40,716 bases of DNA from UBA9547 sp044349205 (GCA_044349205.1 JBIKRJ010000002.1:1-40716); one strand, 5' to 3'; positions 24,814 through 34,521 are shown, counted from the first letter of the stretch. The notes: generated by a model from the sequence alone, not told the origin. A program made the numbers and translations.

Positions 24814-25482
24814 TTATTGTTCTTGTAATAAGACGTCTATTTCCAAAATCAACCTATCCACTTCTTTGGGGTCGGTACCATTATAATAGCCGCGAATGTG
24901 TTTTTGTTTGTCAACCAAGATAAATTTATCGCTATGTATAAAACGATCGGCATCATTTGAGGTACTATCTTCCAAGGCAGAAATGAAATACCCCTTCTGT
25001 GCAAGATCAAATATTTTGTTTTTTTCGCCAGTCAAGAAATACCATTTTCGATTTATTGCCTTGTGTTTTTCGGCATACGCTTTTAAAACACTTATTGAAT
25101 CGTTTTCTGGATCTACTGAATGTGACAATATTAGCACCTCAGGATTGTCAAGGATGGATTCTTGGACCCTTTTTAGCTGAGATGACATTTGTTTGCATAT
25201 ACCGGGGCAACTCGTGAAAAAAAAGTCGGCTATATATATCTTGCCTTCGGTTGTTTTACTAGAAATGGTGTCTCCGTTACTAGATGGAAATGCAAAAAAA
25301 GGAACTTTGTGAAAAACAGTATCGTAACTCAGTTGACCATCAGATTCACTTTCAATTATATCGCGCGGAAAAAAAGTGGGTAGTTTGTAATGGTTATTCC
25401 CAAAAAATTTCAAGAATAGATAAACAAAAACGGGGACGGCAAGCAAAAGCAGCAACATCCCCGTTCTTTTTGACATACCCAT
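24814..25482 (-). CDS. SCO1/SenC family copper chaperone
   Basis: A 222-residue membrane-anchored thioredoxin-fold protein that loads copper into the CuA site of oxidase subunit II. One N-terminal transmembrane helix (residues ~8-26), then a periplasmic domain with the copper/redox CxxxC in FFTSCPGICKQM and the distal ligand His in DRFIHSDKFILVD. SHSVDPENDSISVLKAYAEK is the usual SCO middle block. It lies 4 nt from subunit IV and DUF420, within the oxidase run. Length and motifs are complete. Confidence 0.93.
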   Translation of the reverse strand: MGMSKRTGMLLLLLAVPVFVYLFLKFFGNNHYKLPTFFPRDIIESESDGQLSYDTVFHKVPFFAFPSSNGDTISSKTTEGKIYIADFFFTSCPGICKQMSSQLKRVQESILDNPEVLILSHSVDPENDSISVLKAYAEKHKAINRKWYFLTGEKNKIFDLAQKGYFISALEDSTSNDADRFIHSDKFILVDKQKHIRGYYNGTDPKEVDRLILEIDVLLQEQ

Positions 25483-25486
25483 TTTT

Positions 25487-25828
25487 TTATCTAACCATCA
25501 ATACTGCATTACCTTCGTACAGCATAGAAATGATAAACCACAAAATAAAAATCACTGGAAGAGCGATAGCTAAAATAAGCATTTTTACTTCGTGACGGAG
25601 GTGCATAAACTCCGCTACAATGTAAAAGGCTTTTAATAGTGTAAGCGAGATAAACACAATTACTACAAACAAATGATTGATGTGGAAAGGACCTTTGGCA
25701 AAAGCAAGAATAAACTCTAAAACGGTAATGCCAAACATTACCCAAAATGTCCTCCAAATTGCTCCTCTTTGCTTAACTGATTCCGGTGATGTTTCAGGTA
25801 CAAACTGACCTACAGAACTAGACGCCAT
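25487..25828 (-). CDS. Cytochrome c oxidase subunit IV (prokaryotic type)
   Basis: A 113-residue inner-membrane subunit with three transmembrane segments (about residues 26-45, 51-70, 81-105), matching the small CyoD/CtaF-like subunit IV. The loop HLRHEVKML between the second and third helices matches the family's conserved MHL region (FMHLRHE). It probably stabilises the oxidase core and has no cofactor. It follows subunit III by 27 nt. Confidence 0.88.
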   Translation of the reverse strand: MASSSVGQFVPETSPESVKQRGAIWRTFWVMFGITVLEFILAFAKGPFHINHLFVVIVFISLTLLKAFYIVAEFMHLRHEVKMLILAIALPVIFILWFIISMLYEGNAVLMVR

Positions 25829-25855
25829 CTCTAATAATTTTATAGTTGTTTTTTA

Positions 25856-26614
25856 TTATACTAAATAGAAGAAAGTGAAAACAAATACCCAAACCAAATC
25901 TACAAAGTGCCAATATAAACCTACTTTTTCTACCATTTCGTAATGTCCTCGCTTTTCATAGAGTCCGTTTGCCACATTAAAAAAAATGATAATGTTCAAC
26001 ACCACACCACTAAATACGTGAGTACCGTGGAAACCTGTGATGAAGAAAAACAAATCGGCGAATGCAGGTGGACCATATTCGTTACGCATCAAATTAGCTC
26101 CAAACACCTTCGTGCCGTCGGCTAAAGTCAAGCCATTTTCGGAACCTCCAATAAAGATTGACCACTCCCATGCTTGGCAGCTTACAAAGGCAATACCGCC
26201 AAGTATAGTCCATAACATCCATTTTTGAACAGCAAGTTTGTCCATACGGTGACCAGCTTCCACGGCAAGAACCATCGTAACGCTACTCATGATGAGGATG
26301 AATGTCATTAAACCCACAAAAACAAGCGGCAAATGCGCGTGAGTAAGTGGAAAGTGAGTGAAAACGTGCTCGGGCACTGGCCAATACTCAGTTGAGAAGA
26401 TAAACTTTTCATGTCCATCTACCATTACCCTTGAAGCTTCGGGAGCTCCATGATGCGCAAAGCGAATCATTCCGTAGGTTATGAGCAGAGCAGAAAAAGT
26501 AAAAGTATCTGACAAGAGGAAAAACCACATCATCAATTTGCCATAACTTGCCTTTAGTGGTTCTATTCCACCTTTCCAAAGAGATTTGTCATCCAATGCA
26601 ACTGCTTGTGCCAT
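25856..26614 (-). CDS. Cytochrome c oxidase subunit III
   Basis: A 252-residue inner-membrane subunit of the heme-copper oxidase. Transmembrane segments begin at MMWFFLLSDTFTFSALL, with later FFITGFHGTHVFSGVVL (conserved G-x-H-x-x-H-V) and the closing YWHFVDLVWVFVFTFFYLV that defines subunit III. It carries an unusual inserted loop (about residues 50-90, HGAPEASRVMVDGHEKF) before the second helix. It is the larger of two adjacent subunit III-type genes; the upstream one ends 6 nt away. Confidence 0.93.
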   Translation of the reverse strand: MAQAVALDDKSLWKGGIEPLKASYGKLMMWFFLLSDTFTFSALLITYGMIRFAHHGAPEASRVMVDGHEKFIFSTEYWPVPEHVFTHFPLTHAHLPLVFVGLMTFILIMSSVTMVLAVEAGHRMDKLAVQKWMLWTILGGIAFVSCQAWEWSIFIGGSENGLTLADGTKVFGANLMRNEYGPPAFADLFFFITGFHGTHVFSGVVLNIIIFFNVANGLYEKRGHYEMVEKVGLYWHFVDLVWVFVFTFFYLV

Positions 26615-26620
26615 AGAAAA

Positions 26621-27211
26621 TTATCTATTTATCATTAAGAAAATATACAAATACAACCAAAGTCCGTCCAAAAAATGCCAATACGTCGCACACATTTCAT
26701 ATTGCGCAAGATTTTTGGCATGAATGTTCTGTTTAAAGGCCGAAATTAATACAATTATTATAAAAATTAAACCCGAAATAAGGTGAAATGCGTGCAAACC
26801 TGTCAGCACATACAAAAAGGCCTCTGAAGGATTTGAAAATGAAAAGAATATCTTGTTGCTAACCAATTCTTTCCAACCTTCTATTTGCATCCACAAAAAC
26901 AAAATTCCCAAGAACAAGGAAGCCCCAATTGCAATCTTGAGTTTTTGTAATTCGTCATTTTTTGCATTTACATACCCCCAATGCACAGTAGCGCTACTCA
27001 GTAACAGCACAAAGGTACTATAAAGAAATATGGAGGGAAGTTCGAATATTTTCCAATTTCCTTCGGCTTGACGCACTATATAAGCGCTTGTAAGCGAAAC
27101 GAAAATCATCACTATGCTCACTATGAATAGCCAAAGAATAAACTTCTTGGGATTCATAGACAAAGAAACCCCGTTGTCCTCAACTGATTCTATTTCATCT
27201 CTCTTGCTCAT
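26621..27211 (-). CDS. Second cytochrome c oxidase subunit III-type protein
   Basis: A 196-residue subunit III homologue with five transmembrane helices: KFILWLFIVSIVMIFVSLTS, then STFVLLLSSATVHWG, and the late motifs VLTGLHAFHLISGLIF and YWHFLDGLWLYLYIFL. Two adjacent subunit III-type genes are common in Bacteroidota caa3/aa3 clusters; the shorter form matches five-helix CtaE/CyoC types. Its ATG overlaps the ctaB stop in ATGA. Which copy sits in the final complex, or whether both do, cannot be told here. Confidence 0.92.
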   Translation of the reverse strand: MSKRDEIESVEDNGVSLSMNPKKFILWLFIVSIVMIFVSLTSAYIVRQAEGNWKIFELPSIFLYSTFVLLLSSATVHWGYVNAKNDELQKLKIAIGASLFLGILFLWMQIEGWKELVSNKIFFSFSNPSEAFLYVLTGLHAFHLISGLIFIIIVLISAFKQNIHAKNLAQYEMCATYWHFLDGLWLYLYIFLMINR

Positions 27212-28092
27212 ACTCTATCAATCATAAATACAATTTGAATCACCAGCAAATAGATAAAAGAACCAAACATAATTTGTTTGGCAGCTTTATCGTTAGAACA
27301 ATCTTTCATCAAATGGAATGTTTGAGCCAAAAACAACACCCCGGCACAAGTGGTAACTACTGCTGAATTTATTCCAGTAAGGCCGAAATAAGTAGGCAAC
27401 AATCCAAGAGGAATCAAAAAAAGAGTGTAAACCATGATTTGGAAAGCGGTGTTAAGGTTTTTACCTCCATCTGAAGGCAACAATCTAAAGCCTGCTTTTT
27501 TATAATCCTCGTCCAACACCCAAGCAATCGCCCAAAAATGAGGGAACTGCCACACAAATTGAATAGCAAAAAGAATTAGTGCAAATAAATTTATCGAATT
27601 AGTGGCAGCAACCCAACCAATTAATGGTGGTAAGGCCCCCGGAATCGCACCAACAAAAACGGCGATTGGCCCTACCCTTTTTAATGGTGTGTACACGAAT
27701 GCATATAAAAACAAAGAGGTGGCAGAGAGAATGCATGTATATAAGTTCACCTTGAACATAAGAATGAAACTGCCAATCAAAAACGCAACTATGGCAAAAA
27801 TACCCGCTTGCACTCCGTTTAGTCTTCCACTAGGCAATGGGCGCGACATGGTGCGCTTCATTTTGACGTCGTACTCTTCTTCCAATAGCTGATTGATGGC
27901 ATTTGCGGAACCTGTCACTAAGAAAGACCCCAATGCAAACCACAGCAACACATGAAAATCAAAATCTAAAGTGGCCAAACTAAACCCTACAACTCCCGAA
28001 AAAACGACAAAAAACGACAAGCGAAATTTCATTAAATCGCTGAAGCTTCTTATGTCTTGAAGTAGGTTAGTATTTGAGGAAATCGACAACAT
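27208..28092 (-). CDS. ctaB: Protoheme IX farnesyltransferase (heme O synthase)
   Basis: A 294-residue UbiA-family membrane enzyme that adds a farnesyl group to heme B to make heme O, the precursor of heme A. The two Asp-rich regions are visible: NAINQLLEEEYDVKMKRT with RPLPSG, and YTPLKRVGPIAVFVGAIPGA; DEDYKKAGFRLLPS is the second loop. About nine transmembrane segments. It starts 1 nt after the ctaA stop and overlaps the next gene by 4 nt, which fits coordinated heme A supply to the oxidase in the same run. Confidence 0.95.
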   Translation of the reverse strand: MLSISSNTNLLQDIRSFSDLMKFRLSFFVVFSGVVGFSLATLDFDFHVLLWFALGSFLVTGSANAINQLLEEEYDVKMKRTMSRPLPSGRLNGVQAGIFAIVAFLIGSFILMFKVNLYTCILSATSLFLYAFVYTPLKRVGPIAVFVGAIPGALPPLIGWVAATNSINLFALILFAIQFVWQFPHFWAIAWVLDEDYKKAGFRLLPSDGGKNLNTAFQIMVYTLFLIPLGLLPTYFGLTGINSAVVTTCAGVLFLAQTFHLMKDCSNDKAAKQIMFGSFIYLLVIQIVFMIDRV

Positions 28093-28093
28093 T

Positions 28094-29089
28094 TTAAACT
28101 ACAACTGCCATTTGATGAGACGATGCACGAGAAGGAAATTTTACTAATAGCCATGTATAGAACTGAATTCCAAATACAAGCGTCGCGAGAAATAGATGAA
28201 ATGGTTGTGTGTAGAATGGAATTGAAAACCAAACCATCGAAACTCCAAATGCATATTCCATGACTAACAAAAACATTACTACAGTGTACAGCTTTGCAAT
28301 TTGGTGTGCCAACCCGTATGTCCTGAATAGTTTGTAAAATAGTAAAGCATTAAACACAATGATAGAAATGGCTAAAATCCGATGAAGCATAAATACATTT
28401 CCCAGTTCTCCTATCCAGTTCTCTCTATTCAATTCATTGTATTTCAATGCAATGGTATCAATCTCTTGCCTTACTTGTGTGCCCATCAAAATTTGAACAA
28501 AAGTCAAAACCGAAAACAATAAAAGCAGATAACTGTACTTTCTTTCCAACTTTAATTGGGATAATGTTTGAACTGACCTGAAAAGGAACAAAGTAAGCGA
28601 AACAATCAACAAAGCAATCAGCATGTGTATTGTAATCATGTATTTGGAGAGATTGGTTGCGACAACTTTAGCCCCTATCCAACCTTGAAAACATGTGAGT
28701 ATAAAAATCAAAAAGGAAAAAAGAAAGAAAAATCGCTGTTTGGTAACGAAACGAAACGAATAAACTAAAGTGCCAAAAATAGAGAACCCTACCAAAACAC
28801 CCAACAATCTATTTATATATTCAATCCATGTTTTGAACACATTAAAATCGGCTATGTGATGGGTTCCCACTTTAAATATTTCTTTATAGTTGGATGGAAG
28901 TTGGTTTACTTCTGTCGGTGGTACCCATTGTCCAAAACATTTAGGCCAATCGGGACAACCCATTCCAGAACCTGTACTTCTTACAATAGCTCCGGCCAAA
29001 ATAACTAAGTACAGAAGTACAAGCGAGAGCAGAACAAGCTTTCTAAAACGCTTTACCGTATTAGTGGGCATTTGAAGAGGCAATGTCAT
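28094..29089 (-). CDS. ctaA: Heme A synthase
   Basis: Membrane monooxygenase that oxidises the heme O methyl group to heme A. About 331 residues with eight transmembrane helices. Motifs: VILAGAIVRSTGSGMGCPDW with the paired Cys region (GCPDWPKCFGQWVP), the heme-ligand His in EYINRLLG, ITIHMLIALLIV, LMGTQVRQ and MLHRILAISI. Two ATGs are possible: 29089 (29-nt overlap with cox subunit I) and 29071 (11-nt overlap). The second gives a start MPTNTVKRFRKL more typical of the family; the longer reading is listed. Confidence 0.93.
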   Translation of the reverse strand: MTLPLQMPTNTVKRFRKLVLLSLVLLYLVILAGAIVRSTGSGMGCPDWPKCFGQWVPPTEVNQLPSNYKEIFKVGTHHIADFNVFKTWIEYINRLLGVLVGFSIFGTLVYSFRFVTKQRFFFLFSFLIFILTCFQGWIGAKVVATNLSKYMITIHMLIALLIVSLTLFLFRSVQTLSQLKLERKYSYLLLLFSVLTFVQILMGTQVRQEIDTIALKYNELNRENWIGELGNVFMLHRILAISIIVFNALLFYKLFRTYGLAHQIAKLYTVVMFLLVMEYAFGVSMVWFSIPFYTQPFHLFLATLVFGIQFYTWLLVKFPSRASSHQMAVVV

Positions 29090-30923
29090 TCTGCTCCTCT
29101 TTCAACAACTCCTTTTCATGTTCTAGATTGGAGTTGAGCGTAGCAGACAAAGGAACATTCTGAGGGATAAAATCGTCATCTGCACCATCTTTGCTGTAAT
29201 CGTAAGGCCAACGGTAAACACTTGGAATTTCGCCAGGCCAATTACCATGTCCAGGATTAACTGGTGTAGTCCATTCTAGCGTATTAGAATGCCATGGGTT
29301 TTCGCTTGCCTTTCTCCCTTTGAAGATACTATATATAAAGTTGAAAAGGAATAAAAACTGTGCACCAAAGGTTAAGAAAGCTGCTACACTTATAAATTGA
29401 TTCAAATCTGTAAAGGTGCTGAAAGAATCAAAACCAGTATGTGAATAGTATCTTCTTGGAAATCCTGCAATACCAATGTAGTGCATTGGGAAGAATACTA
29501 GATAGGCACCTATGAAGGTTACCCAAAAATGTATGTAACCTAAACTTGCATCCATCATTCTGCCAAACATTTTTGGGAACCAGTGATAAATACCTGCCAC
29601 CATTCCAAAGAATGAGGCAGTACCCATTACCAAGTGAAAGTGTGCAACTACAAAATAGGTGTCATGCAACTGAATATCCAAGGCGGCATTTCCCAAAATC
29701 AAACCAGTCAACCCACCCGAAATAAAGTAAGATACCAAACCTATAGAAAACAACATAGCAGGTGTGAATACAATGTTACCACGCCACAGAGTCGCAATAT
29801 AATTAAATGCTTTAACAGCCGAAGGAACTGCAATTACTAATGTAAGCAACATGAATATGGAGCCCAAGAAAGGGTTCATTCCTGTTACAAACATGTGGTG
29901 TGCCCAAACAATGAAAGAGAGAAAAGCTATGCCTAGGATAGAACCAATCATAGCCTTGTAACCAAAAATAGGTTTTCTAGAATTGGTGGCTATTATCTCG
30001 GAAGTGATCCCTAAGGCAGGAAGCAACACAATGTATACTTCAGGGTGTCCCAAAAACCAAAACAAGTGTTGAAATAATATGGGACTACCACCCATGTTGT
30101 GCAACGCTTCACCAGCTACATAGATTTCAGACAAATAGAAACTAGTGCCAAAACTCCTGTCAAAAATCAAGAGCAAAGCAGCTGAAAACAAAACTGGAAA
30201 TGAAAGTACACCAATGATAGCCGTTATCAGGAATGCCCAAACTGTTAAAGGGAGTCTTAAGAATGACATACCCTTAGTTCTTAGGTTGATAACAGTTGTA
30301 ATATAATTTATGCTTCCTAATAGGCTTGACACAATAAATAGGGACATACTACACAGCCAAAGAGTCATACCCAAGCCAGAACCAGACATAGCTTGTGGTA
30401 ACGCACTAAGGGGAGGATAGATAACCCAACCACCACTTGCAGGCCCTGTTTCGATGAAAATGGAAACAAACATGATAACACTTGATGCAAAGAAGAACCA
30501 GTATGAAAGCATGTTCAAAAATCCTGATGCCATGTCTCTAGCACCAATTTGAAGCGGTATTAAAAAGTTACTGAATGTACCACTCAAACCCGCAGTCAGT
30601 ACAAAGAATACCATGATAGTACCATGCATGGTGACCAATGCAAGATAAAACTCTGGATTCATTTTGCCATTTTCAATCCACTCACCTAAGAGGGGCTTCA
30701 ACCAATCTAAATTTGCATCGGGGAAACCTAACTGCAATCTAAACAGCATAGACATGCCACCACCCAAAATAGCCCAAAACATTCCAGAAATTAAGAACTG
30801 TTTTGCTATTACCTTGTGATCTTCTGAAAAGATATAATTTCTGATGAAACTCTGTTCATGGTGTTCATGCTCGTCGTGTGCATGAACGTCGTGAGAATGA
30901 ACTTTTAGGTCAACAGTTGCCAT
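29061..30923 (-). CDS. ctaD: Cytochrome c oxidase subunit I
   Basis: The catalytic 620-residue subunit holding low-spin heme a and the heme a3-CuB centre where oxygen is reduced and protons pumped. Ligands are visible: TMHGTIMVFF (heme a His), FLGHPEVYIVLLPALG (CuB His and cross-linked Tyr), WAHHMFVTGMN (CuB His pair) and HDTYFVVAHFHLVMG (heme a3 and heme a His). The Glu/Tyr arrangement fits type A oxidases. The N-terminus is rich in His (seven in residues 9-22, HSHDVHAHDEHEHH). It follows subunit II by 11 nt. Electron donor is expected to be ACIII, encoded upstream. Confidence 0.97.
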   Translation of the reverse strand: MATVDLKVHSHDVHAHDEHEHHEQSFIRNYIFSEDHKVIAKQFLISGMFWAILGGGMSMLFRLQLGFPDANLDWLKPLLGEWIENGKMNPEFYLALVTMHGTIMVFFVLTAGLSGTFSNFLIPLQIGARDMASGFLNMLSYWFFFASSVIMFVSIFIETGPASGGWVIYPPLSALPQAMSGSGLGMTLWLCSMSLFIVSSLLGSINYITTVINLRTKGMSFLRLPLTVWAFLITAIIGVLSFPVLFSAALLLIFDRSFGTSFYLSEIYVAGEALHNMGGSPILFQHLFWFLGHPEVYIVLLPALGITSEIIATNSRKPIFGYKAMIGSILGIAFLSFIVWAHHMFVTGMNPFLGSIFMLLTLVIAVPSAVKAFNYIATLWRGNIVFTPAMLFSIGLVSYFISGGLTGLILGNAALDIQLHDTYFVVAHFHLVMGTASFFGMVAGIYHWFPKMFGRMMDASLGYIHFWVTFIGAYLVFFPMHYIGIAGFPRRYYSHTGFDSFSTFTDLNQFISVAAFLTFGAQFLFLFNFIYSIFKGRKASENPWHSNTLEWTTPVNPGHGNWPGEIPSVYRWPYDYSKDGADDDFIPQNVPLSATLNSNLEHEKELLKEEQNDIASSNAH

Positions 30924-30934
30924 AATCTAACTAT

Positions 30935-31987
30935 TTATAATGAGGAAAGTTCTTTGTTCTGATTTGTTGTTTCAGTTTTAGCACTTGGCGAATACTTTTT
31001 CAGCGATTCAGCAAAATAATCTTCATTTTGCGATTTCCATGATTTTTGAGAAGCTAACCATTTCACATATTCTTCAGGCTCGTCCACCACAACGATGAAA
31101 CGCATTGCGAAATGGCCTCTTCCACATACTTCTGTACAAGCTAATTCGTAATTAAATTCAGCATTACCCGTTTTTTCGCGCATTTCGGATGTAGAAATAG
31201 TAGGAGTAAACCAAAAACTTGTAGGCATTCCAGGAACTGCATCCATCTTAACTCTGAAGTGTGGCAAAAAGACACTATGAATCACATCTCTAGCGCGTAT
31301 TTTCAAAAGAACTGGTTTACCTTTTTGAAAATGCAATTCTCTGGGAATAAAATCATCTTGACTGTTTTTGTCTTCCACTTTTATTCCAAATTCGTTATTT
31401 GCATCAATACGTTTGAAGCTCTGTTGACCAAGTTTGCCATCAACACCAGGATATCTTACTTGCCAGGCAAACTGTTTGCCCATTACTTCTACAACATTGG
31501 AATTAGAAGGGGCTTCTTGTGTAATATTTGTCCAAATTTTTAAACCCGAAAATAGAAGAACCACTAGCACTATGGCGGGAATGATTGTCCAAACTCTTTC
31601 AAGAGTGTGGTTGTCTGGATAAAAATAAGCCTTTCTGTCTTCTCTGTAATGATATTTCAGAGGGAAAACAAAGAGTAAAACGTTGGTAAGAAAAAATGCA
31701 ATCAAAATAATCACCATAGATATCCAAAACAAATTATCTGTTTCAACACCATGAATAGAAGCGGGTTCTGGTAAGTAATACTTCTTAGCCACTTCATGAT
31801 ATGCAAACATCCCAACAAACATGAAAATCATAAATGCCACAAACAAGTAACCGTGTACTTTATTAGACTTATCAACACGTTGATTATAGGAACCTTTTAA
31901 TACGTTAATTAGTACTTGGGTTCTAAATAGCATGAAAAGGATTGCTAGTAATAGCAGAACTCCTGTAATTATAAGAAAGGTGGTCAT
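30935..31987 (-). CDS. ctaC: Cytochrome c oxidase subunit II (CuA)
   Basis: A 350-residue subunit that accepts electrons at the binuclear CuA centre. The CuA ligands are all present: His in VIHSVFLPHFRVKMDAVPG and the CTEVCGRGHFAM cluster (Cys, Glu, Cys, His, Met). It has four transmembrane segments (about residues 3-20, 46-65, 85-108 and 131-149) instead of the usual two, an N-terminal extension typical of Bacteroidota ACIII-linked oxidases. There is no C-terminal cytochrome c domain; electrons must come from ACIII or a soluble carrier. It starts 19 nt after actF. Confidence 0.95.
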   Translation of the reverse strand: MTTFLIITGVLLLLAILFMLFRTQVLINVLKGSYNQRVDKSNKVHGYLFVAFMIFMFVGMFAYHEVAKKYYLPEPASIHGVETDNLFWISMVIILIAFFLTNVLLFVFPLKYHYREDRKAYFYPDNHTLERVWTIIPAIVLVVLLFSGLKIWTNITQEAPSNSNVVEVMGKQFAWQVRYPGVDGKLGQQSFKRIDANNEFGIKVEDKNSQDDFIPRELHFQKGKPVLLKIRARDVIHSVFLPHFRVKMDAVPGMPTSFWFTPTISTSEMREKTGNAEFNYELACTEVCGRGHFAMRFIVVVDEPEEYVKWLASQKSWKSQNEDYFAESLKKYSPSAKTETTNQNKELSSL

Positions 31988-32006
31988 AGGTAGATTATTT
32001 TCTTAA

Positions 32007-33329
32007 TTAAATATCGTGTTGAATACTCTCCTCAAGCATTGGATGATTCTTAGGTATTAACAAGGCTTTTGATAAAAAGTTTGCTACTACGTAGCCAAAA
32101 ATTCCAAGATATATAAGGATAGAGCCAATTTCAAGTGCACCAAAACCACTATTTCCTTTTGTAGTACCTGGCATCACCATCAGATAAAAATCTAACCAAT
32201 GGCCAAACAACAATCCTATACAAACAATTTTCAAGAAAATTGTTAATCTCTTCGATTCTCTCGTCATTAAACCAATGAATGGGAATACGAAGTTGATAAA
32301 TATGTTCACAAAGAAAAGACCATAGTATGCACCGCCAAAACGGCTCAAACGATCGATGAAATAGTTGGTTTCCTCTGGAATATTCGCATAAAAAATTAAG
32401 AGAAACTGCGCAAACCAAACGTATGTCCAAAATATACTGAACGCAAACATAAATTTACCCAAATCGTGCAAATGGCTGTCATTAACAATTTTCAAATAGC
32501 CATTTTCTTTCAACAGCAATACCACAAGCGTGATTGCGGCTAAACCACTTACATGCCAGCTAGCCAATACATACCAACCAAACATTGTACTAAACCAATG
32601 CGGGTCGATTGACATCACCCAATCCCAAGCAGATGTTGAAGAAGTAACTCCAAAAATTAATAGAAATGTAGCTCCCAACACAATGCTTTTGTTGTAATGT
32701 TCCGTACCACCATTCAAATCCTCTTTCAGAGATTGATTTCGCATGGCTTTGAACAATACAAACCAAAGAATGAAATAAGCTGCCATTCTTCCAAAATAAA
32801 AAGGAAGATTTAAATATCCCGCCTTCCCAGCTAAAATCTTGTCATAGCTTGGATTTAATGTCTTTCCATCTTCCAAAAACTTGTTTGTCAATCCTTCGTG
32901 AGTCCAATGAAACAAATCGTGGTGACCGAAAATAAAAACACCAAACATCATAACAGCGGCAACAGGAAGAAAATAGCCAAAAGATTGTGGAATTCTAATG
33001 ATGGCAGAAGACCAGCCTGCATAGGCAACATAGTTGTAAGCACAAAAGAAAACACTTATAACAGCTATGCCAGTAAAAAAGAGATTGTTAACCCACAAAG
33101 TGGCAAACAATCTTTGTGTCCAATGAAAAACGTGTTCGCCACCGTGAACAGCAGCACCGGCTTCATGATGACCTTCTGCTGCATGTCCTTGACCGTTCAA
33201 AAGCAATACTATGCCTAAACCGAAAAGCAATACACCGCTCAAAATAATGAGTAGTAAGTTCTTTTTTAGTTTAGGTGAAAAAACAAATTTTTCTTCTAAA
33301 TCTACATGATGTTCAACGTGAACTCCCAT
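32007..33329 (-). CDS. actF: Alternative complex III subunit ActF (membrane subunit)
   Basis: A 440-residue, ten-helix quinol:cytochrome c oxidoreductase membrane subunit, distantly related to ActC/NrfD. An N-terminal helix (LLLIILSGVLLFGLGIVLLL) is followed by a His-rich loop (GHAAEGHHEAGAAVHGGEH). Typical features include STSAWDWVMSIDPHWFSTMF and the WYVLASWHVSGLAAITL helix, plus the closing VANFLSKALLIPKNHPMLEES. It ends 19 nt before oxidase subunit II, joining the two complexes in one run. Confidence 0.93.
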   Translation of the reverse strand: MGVHVEHHVDLEEKFVFSPKLKKNLLLIILSGVLLFGLGIVLLLNGQGHAAEGHHEAGAAVHGGEHVFHWTQRLFATLWVNNLFFTGIAVISVFFCAYNYVAYAGWSSAIIRIPQSFGYFLPVAAVMMFGVFIFGHHDLFHWTHEGLTNKFLEDGKTLNPSYDKILAGKAGYLNLPFYFGRMAAYFILWFVLFKAMRNQSLKEDLNGGTEHYNKSIVLGATFLLIFGVTSSTSAWDWVMSIDPHWFSTMFGWYVLASWHVSGLAAITLVVLLLKENGYLKIVNDSHLHDLGKFMFAFSIFWTYVWFAQFLLIFYANIPEETNYFIDRLSRFGGAYYGLFFVNIFINFVFPFIGLMTRESKRLTIFLKIVCIGLLFGHWLDFYLMVMPGTTKGNSGFGALEIGSILIYLGIFGYVVANFLSKALLIPKNHPMLEESIQHDI

Positions 33330-33355
33330 TTTGTTACCTTTTTATTAGAATAAAA

Positions 33356-33964
33356 CTATTGATTTTGAAGTGTTTGTACATAATGTACTACTTTCCAACG
33401 TTCCTCCACACTAAGTTGAGAAGCGTGTGGCCACATTCTATTTCTGCCAAAAGTGATGGTATGGAAAATATGACCAGGTTTGTCTTCTTTCACCCTACCT
33501 TTAGAATAAGATGGAACACCTTTGTAAAGCTGACCTACAGGGCCATCTCCTTGGCCAGTTTCTCCATGACAATGTTGGCAATATCTTGTATACAATACTT
33601 TTCCTTCTTCCAAAACCTGAGCAGAGGAATCAATAGGATTGAGTAAAACTCTACCTGCCAATTCAAAACTGTCTTTGTGAAAGTGATATAATGACGGTTG
33701 CTCATCAATTAAATCTTTGTTGGGATTGTAAGCATCTCTTTTGATTGTGTTTTTTGCTGGAACCCTCATGTTCATACCATGTGGGTTGTGAGGATTGGAG
33801 CTATAATCATCTCCGTACTTTCTGTCAACCACTTGTGTAAGTGGTTCATATGCATCGGAAACATACATTTGAGAAGCATATTCCCTACCTGTATCTTGAG
33901 TGCCCCTTTTGCAAGAAAAAAAAGTTACAGCACAAATAGTGAAGAATAAGACTATGTTTTTCAT
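33356..33964 (-). CDS. actE: Alternative complex III subunit ActE (monoheme cytochrome c lipoprotein)
   Basis: A 202-residue lipoprotein (MKNIVLFFTICAVTFFSC) on the periplasmic face. One heme c site, CQHCHG, with Met in NRMWPHASQL as likely second axial ligand; GQGDGPVG lies between them. It is the likely exit point for electrons to the oxidase. The ATG at 33964 is preferred to a GTG at 33979. Length is normal for Bacteroidota ActE. Confidence 0.94.
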   Translation of the reverse strand: MKNIVLFFTICAVTFFSCKRGTQDTGREYASQMYVSDAYEPLTQVVDRKYGDDYSSNPHNPHGMNMRVPAKNTIKRDAYNPNKDLIDEQPSLYHFHKDSFELAGRVLLNPIDSSAQVLEEGKVLYTRYCQHCHGETGQGDGPVGQLYKGVPSYSKGRVKEDKPGHIFHTITFGRNRMWPHASQLSVEERWKVVHYVQTLQNQ

Positions 33965-33981
33965 TTTACAAGAAATCACTT

Positions 33982-34506
33982 TTATAACTCTTTTTCAAAA
34001 ACTTCGGAAGCTCCATTATCTTTCAGGATTTTATTGATTTTTTCCTGCGAATGATGGTTTTTACCCAAATCGATTGCTACCACAAACTTATCGTCAGTAC
34101 TTCTTGGGTCAAACATTTTGGGTGTAAAACCAGGTATCAATTTGGCGATGACAAAAAATGTAAGTGTCATGCCATAAGCCGTGAGTAAAACTGTACATTC
34201 AAAAGTCACCGGTATGAAAATAGGAGGTGCAGCATTTGGCTTACCACCAATGTTCATAGGCCAATCTACCGCCATCATCGAATAAATCATGGTGACACCC
34301 AAACAAAAGCCAAGTGTTCCAAACAAAAAGGCCACAATGTCGATTCGGCTTCTTTCATAACCTAAAGCCCTGTCCAATCCGTGTATAGGAAACGGTGAAA
34401 AAACTTCATGAATCTTTACACCTTCATGACGAATATGCTCTACTGAATGAACCAGCACATCTTCATCGTCAAATATGCCTACTATGTATTTGTTTTGTCC
34501 TGACAT
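33982..34506 (-). CDS. actD: Alternative complex III subunit ActD (DUF3341)
   Basis: A 174-residue membrane subunit of the DUF3341 family: an N-terminal domain (YIVGIFDDEDVLVHSVEHIR, with FSPFPIHGLDRALG) and two transmembrane helices (about residues 56-78 and 100-125) that anchor it beside ActC and ActF. No cofactor motif. It lies 15 nt after actC. Confidence 0.93.
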   Translation of the reverse strand: MSGQNKYIVGIFDDEDVLVHSVEHIRHEGVKIHEVFSPFPIHGLDRALGYERSRIDIVAFLFGTLGFCLGVTMIYSMMAVDWPMNIGGKPNAAPPIFIPVTFECTVLLTAYGMTLTFFVIAKLIPGFTPKMFDPRSTDDKFVVAIDLGKNHHSQEKINKILKDNGASEVFEKEL

Positions 34507-34521
34507 AACGCGACTAGTAAT

